In this document: positions 30,737 through 39,338 of the stretch, one piece after another
Position numbering within the stretch: the first letter of the stretch is position 1
Layout: each line of letters opens with the position of its first letter
Assembly: GCF_000202835.1 (NCBI RefSeq)
Contig: NC_015186.1
Coordinates: 2,419,001 to 2,483,000, forward strand
Origin: Acidiphilium multivorum AIU301
Lineage (GTDB): Bacteria; Pseudomonadota; Alphaproteobacteria; Acetobacterales; Acetobacteraceae
Length of the DNA: 64,000 nucleotides
Direction of reading: 5' to 3'
Notes under the pieces: model-generated
Seen by the model: the letters and a program-made list of their open reading frames with translations, nothing else
Databases searched by the model: none
Told to the model about the DNA's origin: nothing
Translations under genes and position numbers: made by a program

Positions 30737-31987
30737 ATGAAACAATGCTTTTCCAGCGAGGGCGGCGCCACGCGTCGTGCGACCCTGCTGGGCACCGCCT
30801 CGATCGCCGGACTTGCGCTTGCCTCGCGCGCCGGCGCGGCGGCGCCGCAGACCGTCACCCTGCCCTTCGCCAATGGCGAGCGGCCCATCGTGCCGGCGGG
30901 AACGTTTCCGCAAAAAGGCGAGATGATCCTGCAGCGGACCCGCGCGCCGCTGCTGGAAACGCCGTTCGAGGTGTTCCGGGACAACCTGTTCACACCGAAC
31001 GACCGCGCCTTCGTGCGCTGGCACATGGCCGACTTCCCGGAAAGCATCGACACGGCGAAATACCGGATCAGGGTTTCGGGCCTCGTCGACAAGCCGGTCG
31101 AGATCACCCTCGACGAGCTGATGCACGGCTTTCCGATCCGCAAGATCGCTGCGGTGAACCAGTGCTCGGGCAACAGCCGGGGCTTCATCGAACCGCGGGT
31201 GCCCGGCGCGCAATGGGCGCATGGCGCCATGTACAATGCAATGTGGACCGGCGTGCCGCTCAGGCATCTGCTGGCCCGCGCCGGAGTGAAGGCCGGGGCG
31301 ACGCATGTTGCGTTCCGCAGCCTGGAGCAGGGCGGCGGGCTGTATCCGGCGGATGTCAGATTCGAGAAGGCCATTCCGCTGTCACGCGCCAATGACGGCG
31401 AGGTGATGATCGCCTTCCAGATGAACGGCGCGAATCTGCCGCTGCTCAATGGCTACCCGGTCCGCCTCATCGTGCCGGGATGGTATTCGACCTATTGGGT
31501 GAAGATGCTCACCGAGATCGAGGTGATGGATCACCCCTCGACCGATTTCTGGATGGCAACCGCCTACAAGATCCCTGACACGCCGACCGGATCGATGACA
31601 CCCGGTGAGCCGGGGATCAAGATGGTGCCGATCAACGAGATGAAGCCGCGCAGCTTCTTCGGCAGCGTCACCAACGGCGCGCGGCTACCCGCCGGCAGAC
31701 CCGTCGTGGTTCGCGGCTTTGCCTTCGGCGGCGGCAGCGCCCTGAAGTCCGTTGCCGTGTCGATCGACGGCGGGGCGAGCTGGCGCCCGGCCAGGCTCGG
31801 GCAAAACCATGGTGCCTATGGCTTCCGGGACTGGCAAATTCCGGTGCGCTTCCCGAAACCGGGGGCCTATCGGCTGATGGTCCGGGCCACCAACGCGGCA
31901 GGGCACGTGCAGCCCGCGAAGGCAGGCTGGAATCCGGGCGGGTTCCTCTACAACGCCATCGAACATGTCGACGTCACGGTCGCCTGA
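30737..31987 (+). CDS. sorA: Sulfite dehydrogenase molybdenum subunit (SorA-like)
   Basis: This 416-residue precursor has a Tat signal (TRRATLLGTASIAGLALASR), so it is exported folded with its molybdopterin. It belongs to the sulfite oxidase family. Arg94, His96, Cys143 and Arg148 have exactly the spacing of Arg55, His57, Cys104 and Arg109 of Starkeya novella SorA; Cys143 (VNQCSGNSRGF) ligates Mo. The tyrosines of WYSTYWVKML fit the active-site tyrosine, and the C-terminal dimerisation domain is present (VVRGFAFGGGSALKSVAVSI). It oxidises sulfite to sulfate in the periplasm and hands electrons to the cytochrome encoded 16 nt downstream. The start at 30737 follows TTGGAGA. Confidence 0.93.
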   Translation: MKQCFSSEGGATRRATLLGTASIAGLALASRAGAAAPQTVTLPFANGERPIVPAGTFPQKGEMILQRTRAPLLETPFEVFRDNLFTPNDRAFVRWHMADFPESIDTAKYRIRVSGLVDKPVEITLDELMHGFPIRKIAAVNQCSGNSRGFIEPRVPGAQWAHGAMYNAMWTGVPLRHLLARAGVKAGATHVAFRSLEQGGGLYPADVRFEKAIPLSRANDGEVMIAFQMNGANLPLLNGYPVRLIVPGWYSTYWVKMLTEIEVMDHPSTDFWMATAYKIPDTPTGSMTPGEPGIKMVPINEMKPRSFFGSVTNGARLPAGRPVVVRGFAFGGGSALKSVAVSIDGGASWRPARLGQNHGAYGFRDWQIPVRFPKPGAYRLMVRATNAAGHVQPAKAGWNPGGFLYNAIEHVDVTVA

Positions 31988-32003
31988 GAAAGGACGGCAA
32001 GCC

Positions 32004-32354
32004 ATGAAGATCATCAGCACATATTCCGCGCGCGCCGCTCTTGTTGCGCTCGCGGCGGCGACCGTCTGCGGCACCATTGCACTGGCGGCTGCACCCGGAC
32101 CGACGCTGGGGCCGCTCTCGGTCAACGTTCCTTCTCCGGGTGGCTATTTCCAGGGCACGGGGGCGGAAATCCTGAACCAGCACTGCGTCACCTGCCACTC
32201 GGCGGGATTCGTTGAGCGGCAACCGAAGCTTTCCGCATCGACCTGGACAGTGGAGGTGACGAAGATGAAGAAAGCGTTCGGCGCGCCCTACGCGGAGGCC
32301 GACATCCCGAAGATCGTCGACGCGCTGGTGGCCCGGCAGAAGGCGATGAAATAG
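32004..32354 (+). CDS. sorB: Cytochrome c subunit of sulfite dehydrogenase (SorB-like)
   Basis: This 116-residue precursor has a Sec signal (residues 1-~30, ending ALAAA) and a single haem c site, CVTCH at residues 61-65 (NQHCVTCHSAGFVERQP). The mature protein (~9 kDa) matches the size of SorB, the small monohaem subunit of SorAB. A methionine such as the one in EVTKMKKAF could be the sixth ligand. It follows sorA by 16 nt with an AAAGGA ribosome site, so the two form one unit. Electrons would pass on to a terminal oxidase through a soluble cytochrome c. It ends 6 nt from the convergent antiporter gene. Confidence 0.92.
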   Translation: MKIISTYSARAALVALAAATVCGTIALAAAPGPTLGPLSVNVPSPGGYFQGTGAEILNQHCVTCHSAGFVERQPKLSASTWTVEVTKMKKAFGAPYAEADIPKIVDALVARQKAMK

Positions 32355-32360
32355 CCCAAC

Positions 32361-34172
32361 TCAGCCGCCGCGATCGGCCTCGAAGAGGGACTGCAGTTCG
32401 GCGACGCTCTGCTCGATGCTGGCGACCACGCGCGACGGGTCGCCGGCAAAGCCGAGGGTTTCGGTGAGCAGCGCCTCGTCCCGCTGCCGGAACGTGAAGA
32501 TGGTGCGCGCCGCCTCCTCGGCCGGAATGCCGAGTTCGCGCAGCGCGCGTTCGCCGAGTTCGAGGCTCGATGCAAAGGTTTCGCGCACGATGTGCTCGAC
32601 GCCGCGATCCATCAGCAACTGGGCATGGCGGCGGTTCCGCGCCCGCGCCAGGATGGTCAGGTGCGGCAGGTGGCGGCGCGCGAGGTCGGCCACCCGGAGC
32701 GCCGCATCGGGATCGTCGAGTGCGATGACCAGCAGCTTCGCATTGCCCGCGCCGGCGGCGCGCAGGACGGTGAGCCGGGCCGGATCGCCGAAATAGGCCC
32801 GCGCGCCGAAGCGGCGGACGAAGGCGACATGGTCGGCGTTCTGGTCGAGGGCGACGAAGGGAATCCGTCGCACCGAGAGCAGCCGGCCGACGATCTGGCC
32901 GACCCGACCGAAGCCGCAGATCAGCACCGGGACGACGGCGCCCTCCTCGATCGGGGTGCTCGGCGGCGTCTGCCGGCGGGCGATGCGCGGCATGACCCAG
33001 CGCTCGATGCCGGCGAAACCGAGCGGCACCACCAACATCGACAGGGCGACAGTGAGCGTCGCCAGCCCAGACTGGGCCCGGTTCAGCACCCCGGCACCGA
33101 CGGCGGCGGCGAAGACCACAAAGCTGAACTCGCTGCCTTCCGGCAGCGCCGCGGCAAAGCGCAGCGCGGTGGCTACGTTGCGGCGCTTCGCGAAGGCGAC
33201 CACGAACCCGACCGCGGTCTTCACCACAAGCAGCGCGGCCACGGAAGCGACGATCAGCAGCGGTTCGCTATGAAACAGCGAGAAATCGACCGACATGCCA
33301 ACCGAGATGAAGAAGAAGCCGAGCAGCAGGCCCTCGAACGGCTCGATATCGGCCTGGATGGCGTGACGGAACTCCGAATCCGACAGCAGCGCGCCCGCCA
33401 TGAAGGCGCCGAGCGAGGCCGACAGTCCGGCCCAGTGGGCCAGAGCCGCCGTGCCGACGACGATCAGCAGCGTCATCGCGGTGAACACCTCGGGGGTGCG
33501 CGCACCGCCGATCAGGCGGAAGACGCGGTCGGCGAGGACCATGCCGCCGAACAGGATCGCCGCCACCGCCAGCACCGCCCGCCCGACCGCGAGCCAGGGG
33601 ACATTGTGGGCGAAATGCGCGGCGACATCCGCCGGGGCCGCGCCGGCGGCGAGATGGCTCGCCAGCGTATTGCCGACGAGCAGCGGCACCAGGGCGACCA
33701 GGGGGATGAAGGCCATATCCTGGAACAGCAGGACGGCGAAGGCATCGCGGCCGGAGGCGGCGCTGAGCAGGTTGCGCTCGTTCAGCATCGGCAGGACGAT
33801 GGCGGTGGAGGAGAGCGACAGGCCGAGGCCGACCACCGTCGCCGCCGGCCAGCCGAGTCCGGCGAAATGGGCAAGGACGGCCAGAATGGCGGCGCTCGGG
33901 ATCATGTGACCGAAACCGAGGCCCAGGATGGTCTTGCGCAGGATCCAGAGCCGGTGCGGGCGAATCTCCAGCCCGATCAGGAACAGCAGCATGGTCACCC
34001 CGAGCTCCGACACGCTGCGGATTTCGGAGATGCCGGTGACGAGGCGCAGGCCGGCCGGACCGATGATGAGCCCGGCGAACAGATAGCCCACGATGCTGCC
34101 GACCCCGAGGCGACGCGCCAGCGGCACCGTGACGACCGTGGCCGCGAGCAGTGCGACGAGGGTGATGATCAT
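32361..34172 (-). CDS. CPA2-family cation:proton antiporter, Kef-like
   Basis: This 603-residue protein has an N-terminal Na/H-exchanger-type membrane domain of about 12-13 helices (to ~residue 380) and a C-terminal TrkA-N/RCK domain that binds nucleotide (VLICGFGRVGQIVGRLL). Family marks include GYLFAGLIIGPAGLRLVTGI, LSSTAIVLPMLNERNLL and ALLLVVKTAVGFVVAF. It is nearest to KefB/KefC, the potassium efflux systems gated by glutathione and its adducts. No KefG/KefF ancillary oxidoreductase gene is next to it, but a glutathione reductase gene is divergent (207 nt apart). Glutathione gating is inferred from family and context. Confidence 0.92.
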   Translation of the reverse strand: MIITLVALLAATVVTVPLARRLGVGSIVGYLFAGLIIGPAGLRLVTGISEIRSVSELGVTMLLFLIGLEIRPHRLWILRKTILGLGFGHMIPSAAILAVLAHFAGLGWPAATVVGLGLSLSSTAIVLPMLNERNLLSAASGRDAFAVLLFQDMAFIPLVALVPLLVGNTLASHLAAGAAPADVAAHFAHNVPWLAVGRAVLAVAAILFGGMVLADRVFRLIGGARTPEVFTAMTLLIVVGTAALAHWAGLSASLGAFMAGALLSDSEFRHAIQADIEPFEGLLLGFFFISVGMSVDFSLFHSEPLLIVASVAALLVVKTAVGFVVAFAKRRNVATALRFAAALPEGSEFSFVVFAAAVGAGVLNRAQSGLATLTVALSMLVVPLGFAGIERWVMPRIARRQTPPSTPIEEGAVVPVLICGFGRVGQIVGRLLSVRRIPFVALDQNADHVAFVRRFGARAYFGDPARLTVLRAAGAGNAKLLVIALDDPDAALRVADLARRHLPHLTILARARNRRHAQLLMDRGVEHIVRETFASSLELGERALRELGIPAEEAARTIFTFRQRDEALLTETLGFAGDPSRVVASIEQSVAELQSLFEADRGG

Positions 34173-34352
34173 TGGGCCGGTTCCCCGAAACAGGCATGAG
34201 CGTGGATTGTGGGCCGCGGATGGTCAGGCAGTACCGGCGCGCGGAAGCGGACCGGCGGAATGACCCTGCCACCGGCCGGCGCGCCCGCCAACCGGCCCGA
34301 TCGCGACAGGGCGGCCATTCCGTTTCCATCCCATGCCAATCGTGCGACAAAC

Positions 34353-34364
34353 CCTTACGTAAGG
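34353..34364. promoter_or_regulatory. Perfect 12-bp palindrome before gor
   Basis: CCTTACGTAAGG is an exact palindrome, 15 nt before the chosen gor start. The position in the 5' region between two divergent genes suggests an operator for a dimeric regulator. The half-site order CCT...AGG recalls MerR-family operators, though this one is shorter. The site is seen; the regulator is unknown. Confidence 0.45.
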
Positions 34365-34379
34365 CGGCGTGAGAACAGG

Positions 34380-35774
34380 ATGATCGGGATGAACCACGAT
34401 TTCGACCTTTTCGTCATCGGCGGCGGCTCGGCGGGGGTGCGGCTCGCGCGGATCGCGGCGGGGCATGGCGCGCGCGTCGGCATCGCCGAGGACCGGCACT
34501 GGGGCGGCACCTGCGTGAATATCGGCTGCGTGCCAAAGAAGCTGATGGTGATGGCGGCGGAGTACGGGCTTGGCGCCACCGATGCGCGCGGCTTCGGCTG
34601 GGACATGCGCGCCGTCGCGCATGACTGGCCCGGTTTCATCGCCGCCAAGGACCGCGAGATCGGCCGGCTGAACGGCGCCTATACGGGACTGCTGGAGCGG
34701 GCGGGCGCCACGATCTTCAATGCGCGGGCGCGGTTTCTCGGCCCGCATACGCTGATGGTGGGCGAGCAGCACGTCACCGCCGACCGGATCGCGATCGCGA
34801 CCGGCGGCCAGCCGCTCCGGCCCGCCATTCCCGGCGCGGACCTCGCGATCGTCTCGGACGACGCCTTCCACCTGCCGGCGCGGCCGGAGCATGTCGTGAT
34901 GGTTGGCGGCGGCTATATTGCTGTGGAATTCGCCGGAATCCTTGCCGGCCTCGGCTCGAAGGTGGACATCGTCTACCGCCAGCCGCTGCCGCTGCGCGGG
35001 TTTGACCCCGACCTGCGGGCGGGGCTGGCGGAGGCGCTGGCGGCGAACGGCATCGGCGTGCATCACGGCGTCGAGCCCGTGCGGATCGAGGCGGCGGGCG
35101 CGCGGCGGCGCCTGCATCTGTCGAACGGGCACATGATCGAGGCGGATTGCGTGTTTTTCGCCACCGGAAGGGCACCGAACGTGGCGGGCCTCGGGCTGGA
35201 CAAGGCCGGCGTGACGGCCAGGCCCGGCGGCGCGATCCCGATCGACGAGGATTATCGCACCAATGTCCCGCACATCTTCGCGCTCGGCGACGTGACCGAC
35301 CGGCTGAACCTCACCCCGGTCGCCACCGCCGAGGGCCACGCCCTGGCGGACACGCTGTTCGGCAACCGGCCGCGCCGCATCTCCCTCGCCAATGTGGCGA
35401 GTGCGGTCTTCTCGATCCCGCCGCTCGCCACCGTCGGCGTGACGGAGGACGCGGCACCCGACGGCGCGAAAGTGTTCGTCGCGCGGTTCACGCCCATGCG
35501 TCACACGCTCAGCGGACGCGCGCGGAAAACGATGATGAAGCTGATCGTCGACGCGGAGACCGACCAGGTCATCGGCGCGCATATGCTGGGCGAGGACGCC
35601 GCCGAGATCATGCAGGGGCTTGCCGTGGCCATCACTGCCGGGGCGACCAAGGCGGATTTCGACCGCACGATCGGCATCCACCCGACTGCGGCGGAGGAAT
35701 TCGTAACCCTGCGGACGGAGACACGACGGGTGAACCGCGGCGGCGAATCGGCGAAGCCGCGGGCGGCGGAGTAG
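34380..35774 (+). CDS. gor: Glutathione-disulfide reductase
   Basis: This 464-residue flavoenzyme reduces oxidised glutathione with NADPH. The FAD fingerprint is LFVIGGGSAGVRLARIAAGH. The redox-active disulfide is Cys45/Cys50 in GGTCVNIGCVPKKLMV. The NADPH fold is HVVMVGGGYIAVEFAGILAG, and the C-terminal catalytic His-Glu pair is in IGIHPTAAEEFVTLR. The CVNIGCVPKK form separates it from lipoamide dehydrogenase. Two start codons are possible, 34380 (MIGMNHDF) and 34389 (MNHDF); I use the first, which has GAGAACAGG in front. A longer open frame upstream is not supported. It diverges from a Kef-like antiporter. Confidence 0.95.
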   Translation: MIGMNHDFDLFVIGGGSAGVRLARIAAGHGARVGIAEDRHWGGTCVNIGCVPKKLMVMAAEYGLGATDARGFGWDMRAVAHDWPGFIAAKDREIGRLNGAYTGLLERAGATIFNARARFLGPHTLMVGEQHVTADRIAIATGGQPLRPAIPGADLAIVSDDAFHLPARPEHVVMVGGGYIAVEFAGILAGLGSKVDIVYRQPLPLRGFDPDLRAGLAEALAANGIGVHHGVEPVRIEAAGARRRLHLSNGHMIEADCVFFATGRAPNVAGLGLDKAGVTARPGGAIPIDEDYRTNVPHIFALGDVTDRLNLTPVATAEGHALADTLFGNRPRRISLANVASAVFSIPPLATVGVTEDAAPDGAKVFVARFTPMRHTLSGRARKTMMKLIVDAETDQVIGAHMLGEDAAEIMQGLAVAITAGATKADFDRTIGIHPTAAEEFVTLRTETRRVNRGGESAKPRAAE

Positions 35775-35822
35775 CGCGCCCGCCCGGTTTTGGCTTATAG
35801 GCCCTTCTCCAAGGAGATCGCC

Positions 35823-37229
35823 ATGAACGACGCTGACACGACGATGCATGATCCGGCGGGCTGGAGCCCGGAATCCTGGCGGGCGAAGCCGATCAAGCAG
35901 GTGCCGACCTATCCCGACGCGGCGAAGCTCGCTGCGATGGAGGCCCGCCTGCACGGCTATCCGCCGCTCGTCTTCGCCGGCGAGGCGCGCCGCCTGAAGG
36001 CCTCGCTCGCGCTGGCGACGGAAGGCAAGGCGTTCATCCTGCAGGGCGGCGACTGCGCCGAGAGCTTCGGCGACTTCACCGCCAACGTCATCCGCGACAC
36101 GTTCCGCGTGCTGCTGCAGATGGCGGTGGTGCTGACCTTCGGCGGGTCGGTGCCGGTGGTAAAGCTCGGCCGCATGGCCGGCCAGTTCGCCAAGCCGCGC
36201 AGTTCGGACAGCGAGACGATCGACGGCGTCACCCTGCCCTCCTACCGCGGCGACATCATCAACGGGCCGGATTTCACCGCCGAAGCCCGCATTCCCGATC
36301 CGGCGCGGATGGAGTTCGGCTATTTCCAGTCGGCCGGCACGCTCAACCTGCTGCGCGCCTTCGCCTCGGGCGGCTATGCCGACCTGCACCAGGTGCATCG
36401 TTGGAACCTGGATTTCGTGCGCCGCTCGCCGCTCGCCGAGCGCTACCGCGACCTCGCGGCACGGATCGACGAGACGCTACAGTTCATGGCCGCCTGCGGC
36501 ATGACCAGCCAGTCGACCCCGCAGATCCACGAGACCGAATTCTACACGAGCCACGAAGCGCTGCTGCTGCCCTACGAGCAGGCGCTGACGCGCGTCGATT
36601 CGACGACAGGCGATCATTACGCCTGCTCGGCGCATTTCCTCTGGATCGGCGACCGCACCCGCCAGCTCGACGGCGCGCATGTCGAGTTCATGCGCGGCGT
36701 GAAGAACCCCATCGGCATGAAGGTCGGCCCGAGCATGGACGAGGACGACATGCTGCGCCTGATCGAGCGCCTCGATCCGGCGAACGAGGCCGGGCGGCTG
36801 ACGCTGATCGCGCGGATGGGCGCGGAGCAGATCGCCGCCAAGCTGCCGAAACTGGTGCGGGCGACAAAGCGGGAGGGCCGCAATGTGGCTTGGCTGTGCG
36901 ACCCGATGCACGGCAACACGATCACCACATCCGGCAAGGTGAAGACCCGCCGGTTCGATGCGATCCTGTCGGAAGTGCGCGGCTTCTTCGACATTCACGA
37001 GGCCGAGGGAACCACGCCGAGCGGCGTGCATGTCGAGATGACCGGGCAGGACGTGACCGAGTGCGTCGGCGGCGCGCGGCAGCTTTCCGAGGCCGATCTC
37101 GGGGCCCGCTACGAGACGTTCTGCGACCCGCGGCTGAATGCCGAGCAGTCGCTCGAACTCGCCTTCCTGATCGCGGCGGAACTGAAGACCCGTCGCGCGC
37201 CCCGCGGCACCGCGATCGCCGCCGAGTAA
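35823..37229 (+). CDS. aroG: 3-deoxy-7-phosphoheptulonate synthase, class II
   Basis: This 468-residue enzyme makes DAHP from phosphoenolpyruvate and erythrose 4-phosphate, the first step of aromatic amino acid synthesis. It is the plant/type II form (about 450-470 residues), not the ~350-residue type I. Marks are [33 protein letters not shown], the metal/substrate segment [20 protein letters not shown] and [20 protein letters not shown]. The start at 35823 is fixed by AAGGAG (35811-35816). It is followed without any gap by nicotinate phosphoribosyltransferase, so the two share a transcript although their pathways differ. Confidence 0.96.
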   Translation: MNDADTTMHDPAGWSPESWRAKPIKQVPTYPDAAKLAAMEARLHGYPPLVFAGEARRLKASLALATEGKAFILQGGDCAESFGDFTANVIRDTFRVLLQMAVVLTFGGSVPVVKLGRMAGQFAKPRSSDSETIDGVTLPSYRGDIINGPDFTAEARIPDPARMEFGYFQSAGTLNLLRAFASGGYADLHQVHRWNLDFVRRSPLAERYRDLAARIDETLQFMAACGMTSQSTPQIHETEFYTSHEALLLPYEQALTRVDSTTGDHYACSAHFLWIGDRTRQLDGAHVEFMRGVKNPIGMKVGPSMDEDDMLRLIERLDPANEAGRLTLIARMGAEQIAAKLPKLVRATKREGRNVAWLCDPMHGNTITTSGKVKTRRFDAILSEVRGFFDIHEAEGTTPSGVHVEMTGQDVTECVGGARQLSEADLGARYETFCDPRLNAEQSLELAFLIAAELKTRRAPRGTAIAAE

Positions 37230-38381
37230 ATGACCCGCGCCGCACGCCGGGCGGTCCCGCGCCCCGATCTCGACGCCGGGATCGCGGCGCGGACCGATGC
37301 CTATTTCAACCGGACCAGGGCGATCGTCGCCCGGTTCGGCGATGCGCGGGTCACCTACGCCCTGTTCATGCGCCGCCCCGTTGTCTCCGCGCCGATGCTG
37401 ATGCTGCGCTGGCTCGACGAGGTGATGGAGGCGCGCGGCGAGCATGTCGAGGTCGAACTCGCCCGGCCCGAGGGATCCTGGGTCGGCGCAGGCGAGCCGA
37501 TTGCCTACGTGACCGGCAGTTTCGTGGCCCTGGTGGATCTCGAGACGATCCTGCTGCAGAAGCTCGGCCCGGCCTGTGTGGCCGCGCACAATGCCTATCA
37601 GATGTGCGCCGCCCTGCCGAAAGCCGCCTTTCTCGCGATGGAATCCCGCCACTGCGCGGGCGCCGAAATGGAAGAGATGATGGCCTATGCGGCGTCGGTC
37701 GGTTCGCGGGCGGCGCGGGCCGAGGGCGCGCGCGGCTTCATCGGCAACGCCACTGACGAGACCGCGCATTATTTCGGTGCGCCCCATGGCTATGGGACCA
37801 TGCCGCATGCGCTGATCGGATATGCCGGCAGCACCGTGCGCGCGGCCGAGATGTTCCACGAGACCTTTCCCGAATCCGACCTCACGGTGCTGACCGATTA
37901 TTTCGGCCGGGAAGTGACCGATGCGCTTGCCGTCTGCCGGCGGTTTCCCGAGCTGGCCGATGCGGGCCGGCTGTCGATCCGGCTCGACACCCATGGCGGC
38001 CGCTTTCTCGAAGGGCTTGACCCGCAGGAGAGCTACGCGGTGATGGAGCGGCACGCGCCCGGCGCGATCCGCCGTTACCGCAGCCATAGCGAATTGCGCT
38101 ACCTGATCGGCACCGGGGTGTCCGCCGCCGCGATCTGGCGGCTGCGCGAGGTGCTGGACGATGCGGGTTTCGTGCGGGTGAAAATCGTCGCCTCGTCCGG
38201 CTTCGGTGTCGAGAAGTGCAGCGTGATGGCGGATGCGCATGTGCCCGTCGACGTCGTCGGGACAGGGAGCTTCATTCCCGAGACATGGAGCGAGACTTAC
38301 GCAACGGCGGATGTCGTCGCCTATGACGGCGAGCCGCGGGTCAAGCTCGGCCGCGAATTCCTGCTGCGCGAGCGGGCCTGA
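37230..38381 (+). CDS. pncB: Nicotinate phosphoribosyltransferase
   Basis: This 383-residue enzyme converts nicotinate and PRPP to nicotinate mononucleotide in NAD salvage. Recognisable parts are GIAARTDAYFNRTRAIVARF at the N-terminus, the phosphate-binding region HALIGYAGSTVRAAEMFHET, SIRLDTHGGRFLEGLDP and KIVASSGFGVEK. Its ATG follows the DAHP synthase stop directly (TAAATG), so translation is probably coupled; the ribosome site lies in the end of the upstream gene. The NAD synthetase gene nadE, which acts later in the same salvage route, lies about 1 kb downstream. The gene is convergent with yidB (21 nt). Confidence 0.93.
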   Translation: MTRAARRAVPRPDLDAGIAARTDAYFNRTRAIVARFGDARVTYALFMRRPVVSAPMLMLRWLDEVMEARGEHVEVELARPEGSWVGAGEPIAYVTGSFVALVDLETILLQKLGPACVAAHNAYQMCAALPKAAFLAMESRHCAGAEMEEMMAYAASVGSRAARAEGARGFIGNATDETAHYFGAPHGYGTMPHALIGYAGSTVRAAEMFHETFPESDLTVLTDYFGREVTDALAVCRRFPELADAGRLSIRLDTHGGRFLEGLDPQESYAVMERHAPGAIRRYRSHSELRYLIGTGVSAAAIWRLREVLDDAGFVRVKIVASSGFGVEKCSVMADAHVPVDVVGTGSFIPETWSETYATADVVAYDGEPRVKLGREFLLRERA

Positions 38382-38402
38382 CGCGGCTAGCTCGGACGTC
38401 TC

Positions 38403-38750
38403 TCACTCGTCGTCTGTCGTTTCGTCACCGGGCGCAGCCTGGCTGACCGCGGCGGGAAGGTGCTGCGCGAGAAGTTGAGCCGCCGCCGACGTATCGATCC
38501 CGAATTGCGCCGCGATCCTTTCCACCAGCGGGTCACCGAGTGCCTGCCGCACATCTTCGACGCTGACCGGCAGGTTCTCTCCCGCGCCGAGCCAGGAAGC
38601 GACATGCGGGCCGAGATCGCTTTGCCGGAGTGTTTGCGTGAGGTCGGACAGACTGATGCCACTGCCCTCCAGCGCCTCCGCCAGGGAGCCGGCCGGCTGC
38701 CCCTCGGCAAGGCCGCTGATCAGACCGGAAATTCCGTTGAACAGACCCAT
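38403..38750 (-). CDS. YidB/DUF937-family protein
   Basis: This 115-residue protein matches the YidB-like family (DUF937), small cytoplasmic proteins of unknown role. It opens MGLFNGISGLISGLAEG and contains SLSDLTQTLRQSDLGPHVAS, then WLGAGENLPVSVEDVRQALG and the helical FGIDTSAAAQLLAQHLPAAV. The acidic tail ends GDETTDDE. The start at 38750 is chosen by family; a ribosome site is GGGAGATTTC. It is convergent with pncB. The gene upstream on the same strand encodes a secreted protein and is separated by a terminator hairpin, so yidB probably has its own promoter or relies on read-through. Confidence 0.85.
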   Translation of the reverse strand: MGLFNGISGLISGLAEGQPAGSLAEALEGSGISLSDLTQTLRQSDLGPHVASWLGAGENLPVSVEDVRQALGDPLVERIAAQFGIDTSAAAQLLAQHLPAAVSQAAPGDETTDDE

Positions 38751-38772
38751 TTGAAATCTCCCTAACCAAATA

Positions 38773-38802
38773 CGGCCGGAAACGTTGCACACGTTCCGGC
38801 CG
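38773..38802 (-). terminator. Hairpin terminator after the small secreted protein gene
   Basis: CGGCCGGAA and its complement form an 11-bp stem with one bulged A and a 7-nt loop (TGTGCAA on the transcript). On the minus strand TATTTGG follows, a weak U-tract. It lies 38 nt after the secreted-protein stop. Confidence 0.6.
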
Positions 38803-38840
38803 CGAATCAAGCAATCCCTGTCGGGATCGTGGTCAGGGAC

Positions 38841-39167
38841 TCAGTATTTGCTGGCGTGCAGATGATGTTCGAGAGCCACCTTCTCGCACACATAGGCACC
38901 GCGCTTGGTCTTGCCGAAATACTTCGACTTTTCGCCATGGAAGACCTTGCTGCCCGTCGCGTGCCAAACCACCGTCCCGTGGCAGGCGGCCTTCGCCGCG
39001 CCGAGCGTCTTGTAGCCCGGCAGGGCGGCGGCGTGGGCGACATGATGCGTCTTCGCCTTGCTGTCCGGCGCCTTCTTGGTGGCGGCCTGGGCGGTGCCGG
39101 CGGCGCTCATGGTGAAGGCGAGCGCGAGCGCGGGAATTGTCGCGCGCAGGATCGTGCCGATGGTCAT
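38841..39167 (-). CDS. Small secreted basic protein of unknown function
   Basis: This 108-residue precursor has a signal peptide (MTIGTILRATIPALALAFTM, cleaved after AQA). The mature ~80 residues are rich in Lys and His and contain two cysteines: AKAACHGTVVWHATGSKVFH and GKTKRGAYVCEKVALEHHLH. The pattern VVW-x4-SKVFH-...-KYFGKTK-x-GAYVCE recurs, in my recollection, in short exported proteins of Acetobacteraceae and Burkholderiales and loosely resembles the H/C zinc pockets at the ends of some nucleases. The cysteines could form a disulfide. The start is the ATG before the signal peptide, with GGAGAG upstream. Function unknown. Confidence 0.78.
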   Translation of the reverse strand: MTIGTILRATIPALALAFTMSAAGTAQAATKKAPDSKAKTHHVAHAAALPGYKTLGAAKAACHGTVVWHATGSKVFHGEKSKYFGKTKRGAYVCEKVALEHHLHASKY

Positions 39168-39338
39168 GGGAGATCTCTCCGATAAGAGGTTGGCTTGTCT
39201 TGCGGCCTGGCGATTCGGTCCGCCAGGCCGTGAGAGGGCGGTAACCAGACGTTGAGGCCAAATGATGGCAGGTTCGTAACAATCCGTCATAATCCGGCAC
39301 GCGGTGACGACGGCACCAAAACCGCCTATCTAGCCGGC

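Noticed and set aside
32592-34199. Plus-strand frame of 535 codons antisense to the Kef-like antiporter
   Set aside because: Very rich in Arg, Asp, Glu, Gln and His, with no family likeness, while the opposite strand gives a clear membrane protein.
34224-38240. Two long minus-strand frames antisense to gor, DAHP synthase and pncB
   Set aside because: Both run across ends of real genes and read as low-information His/Arg/Gly sequence.
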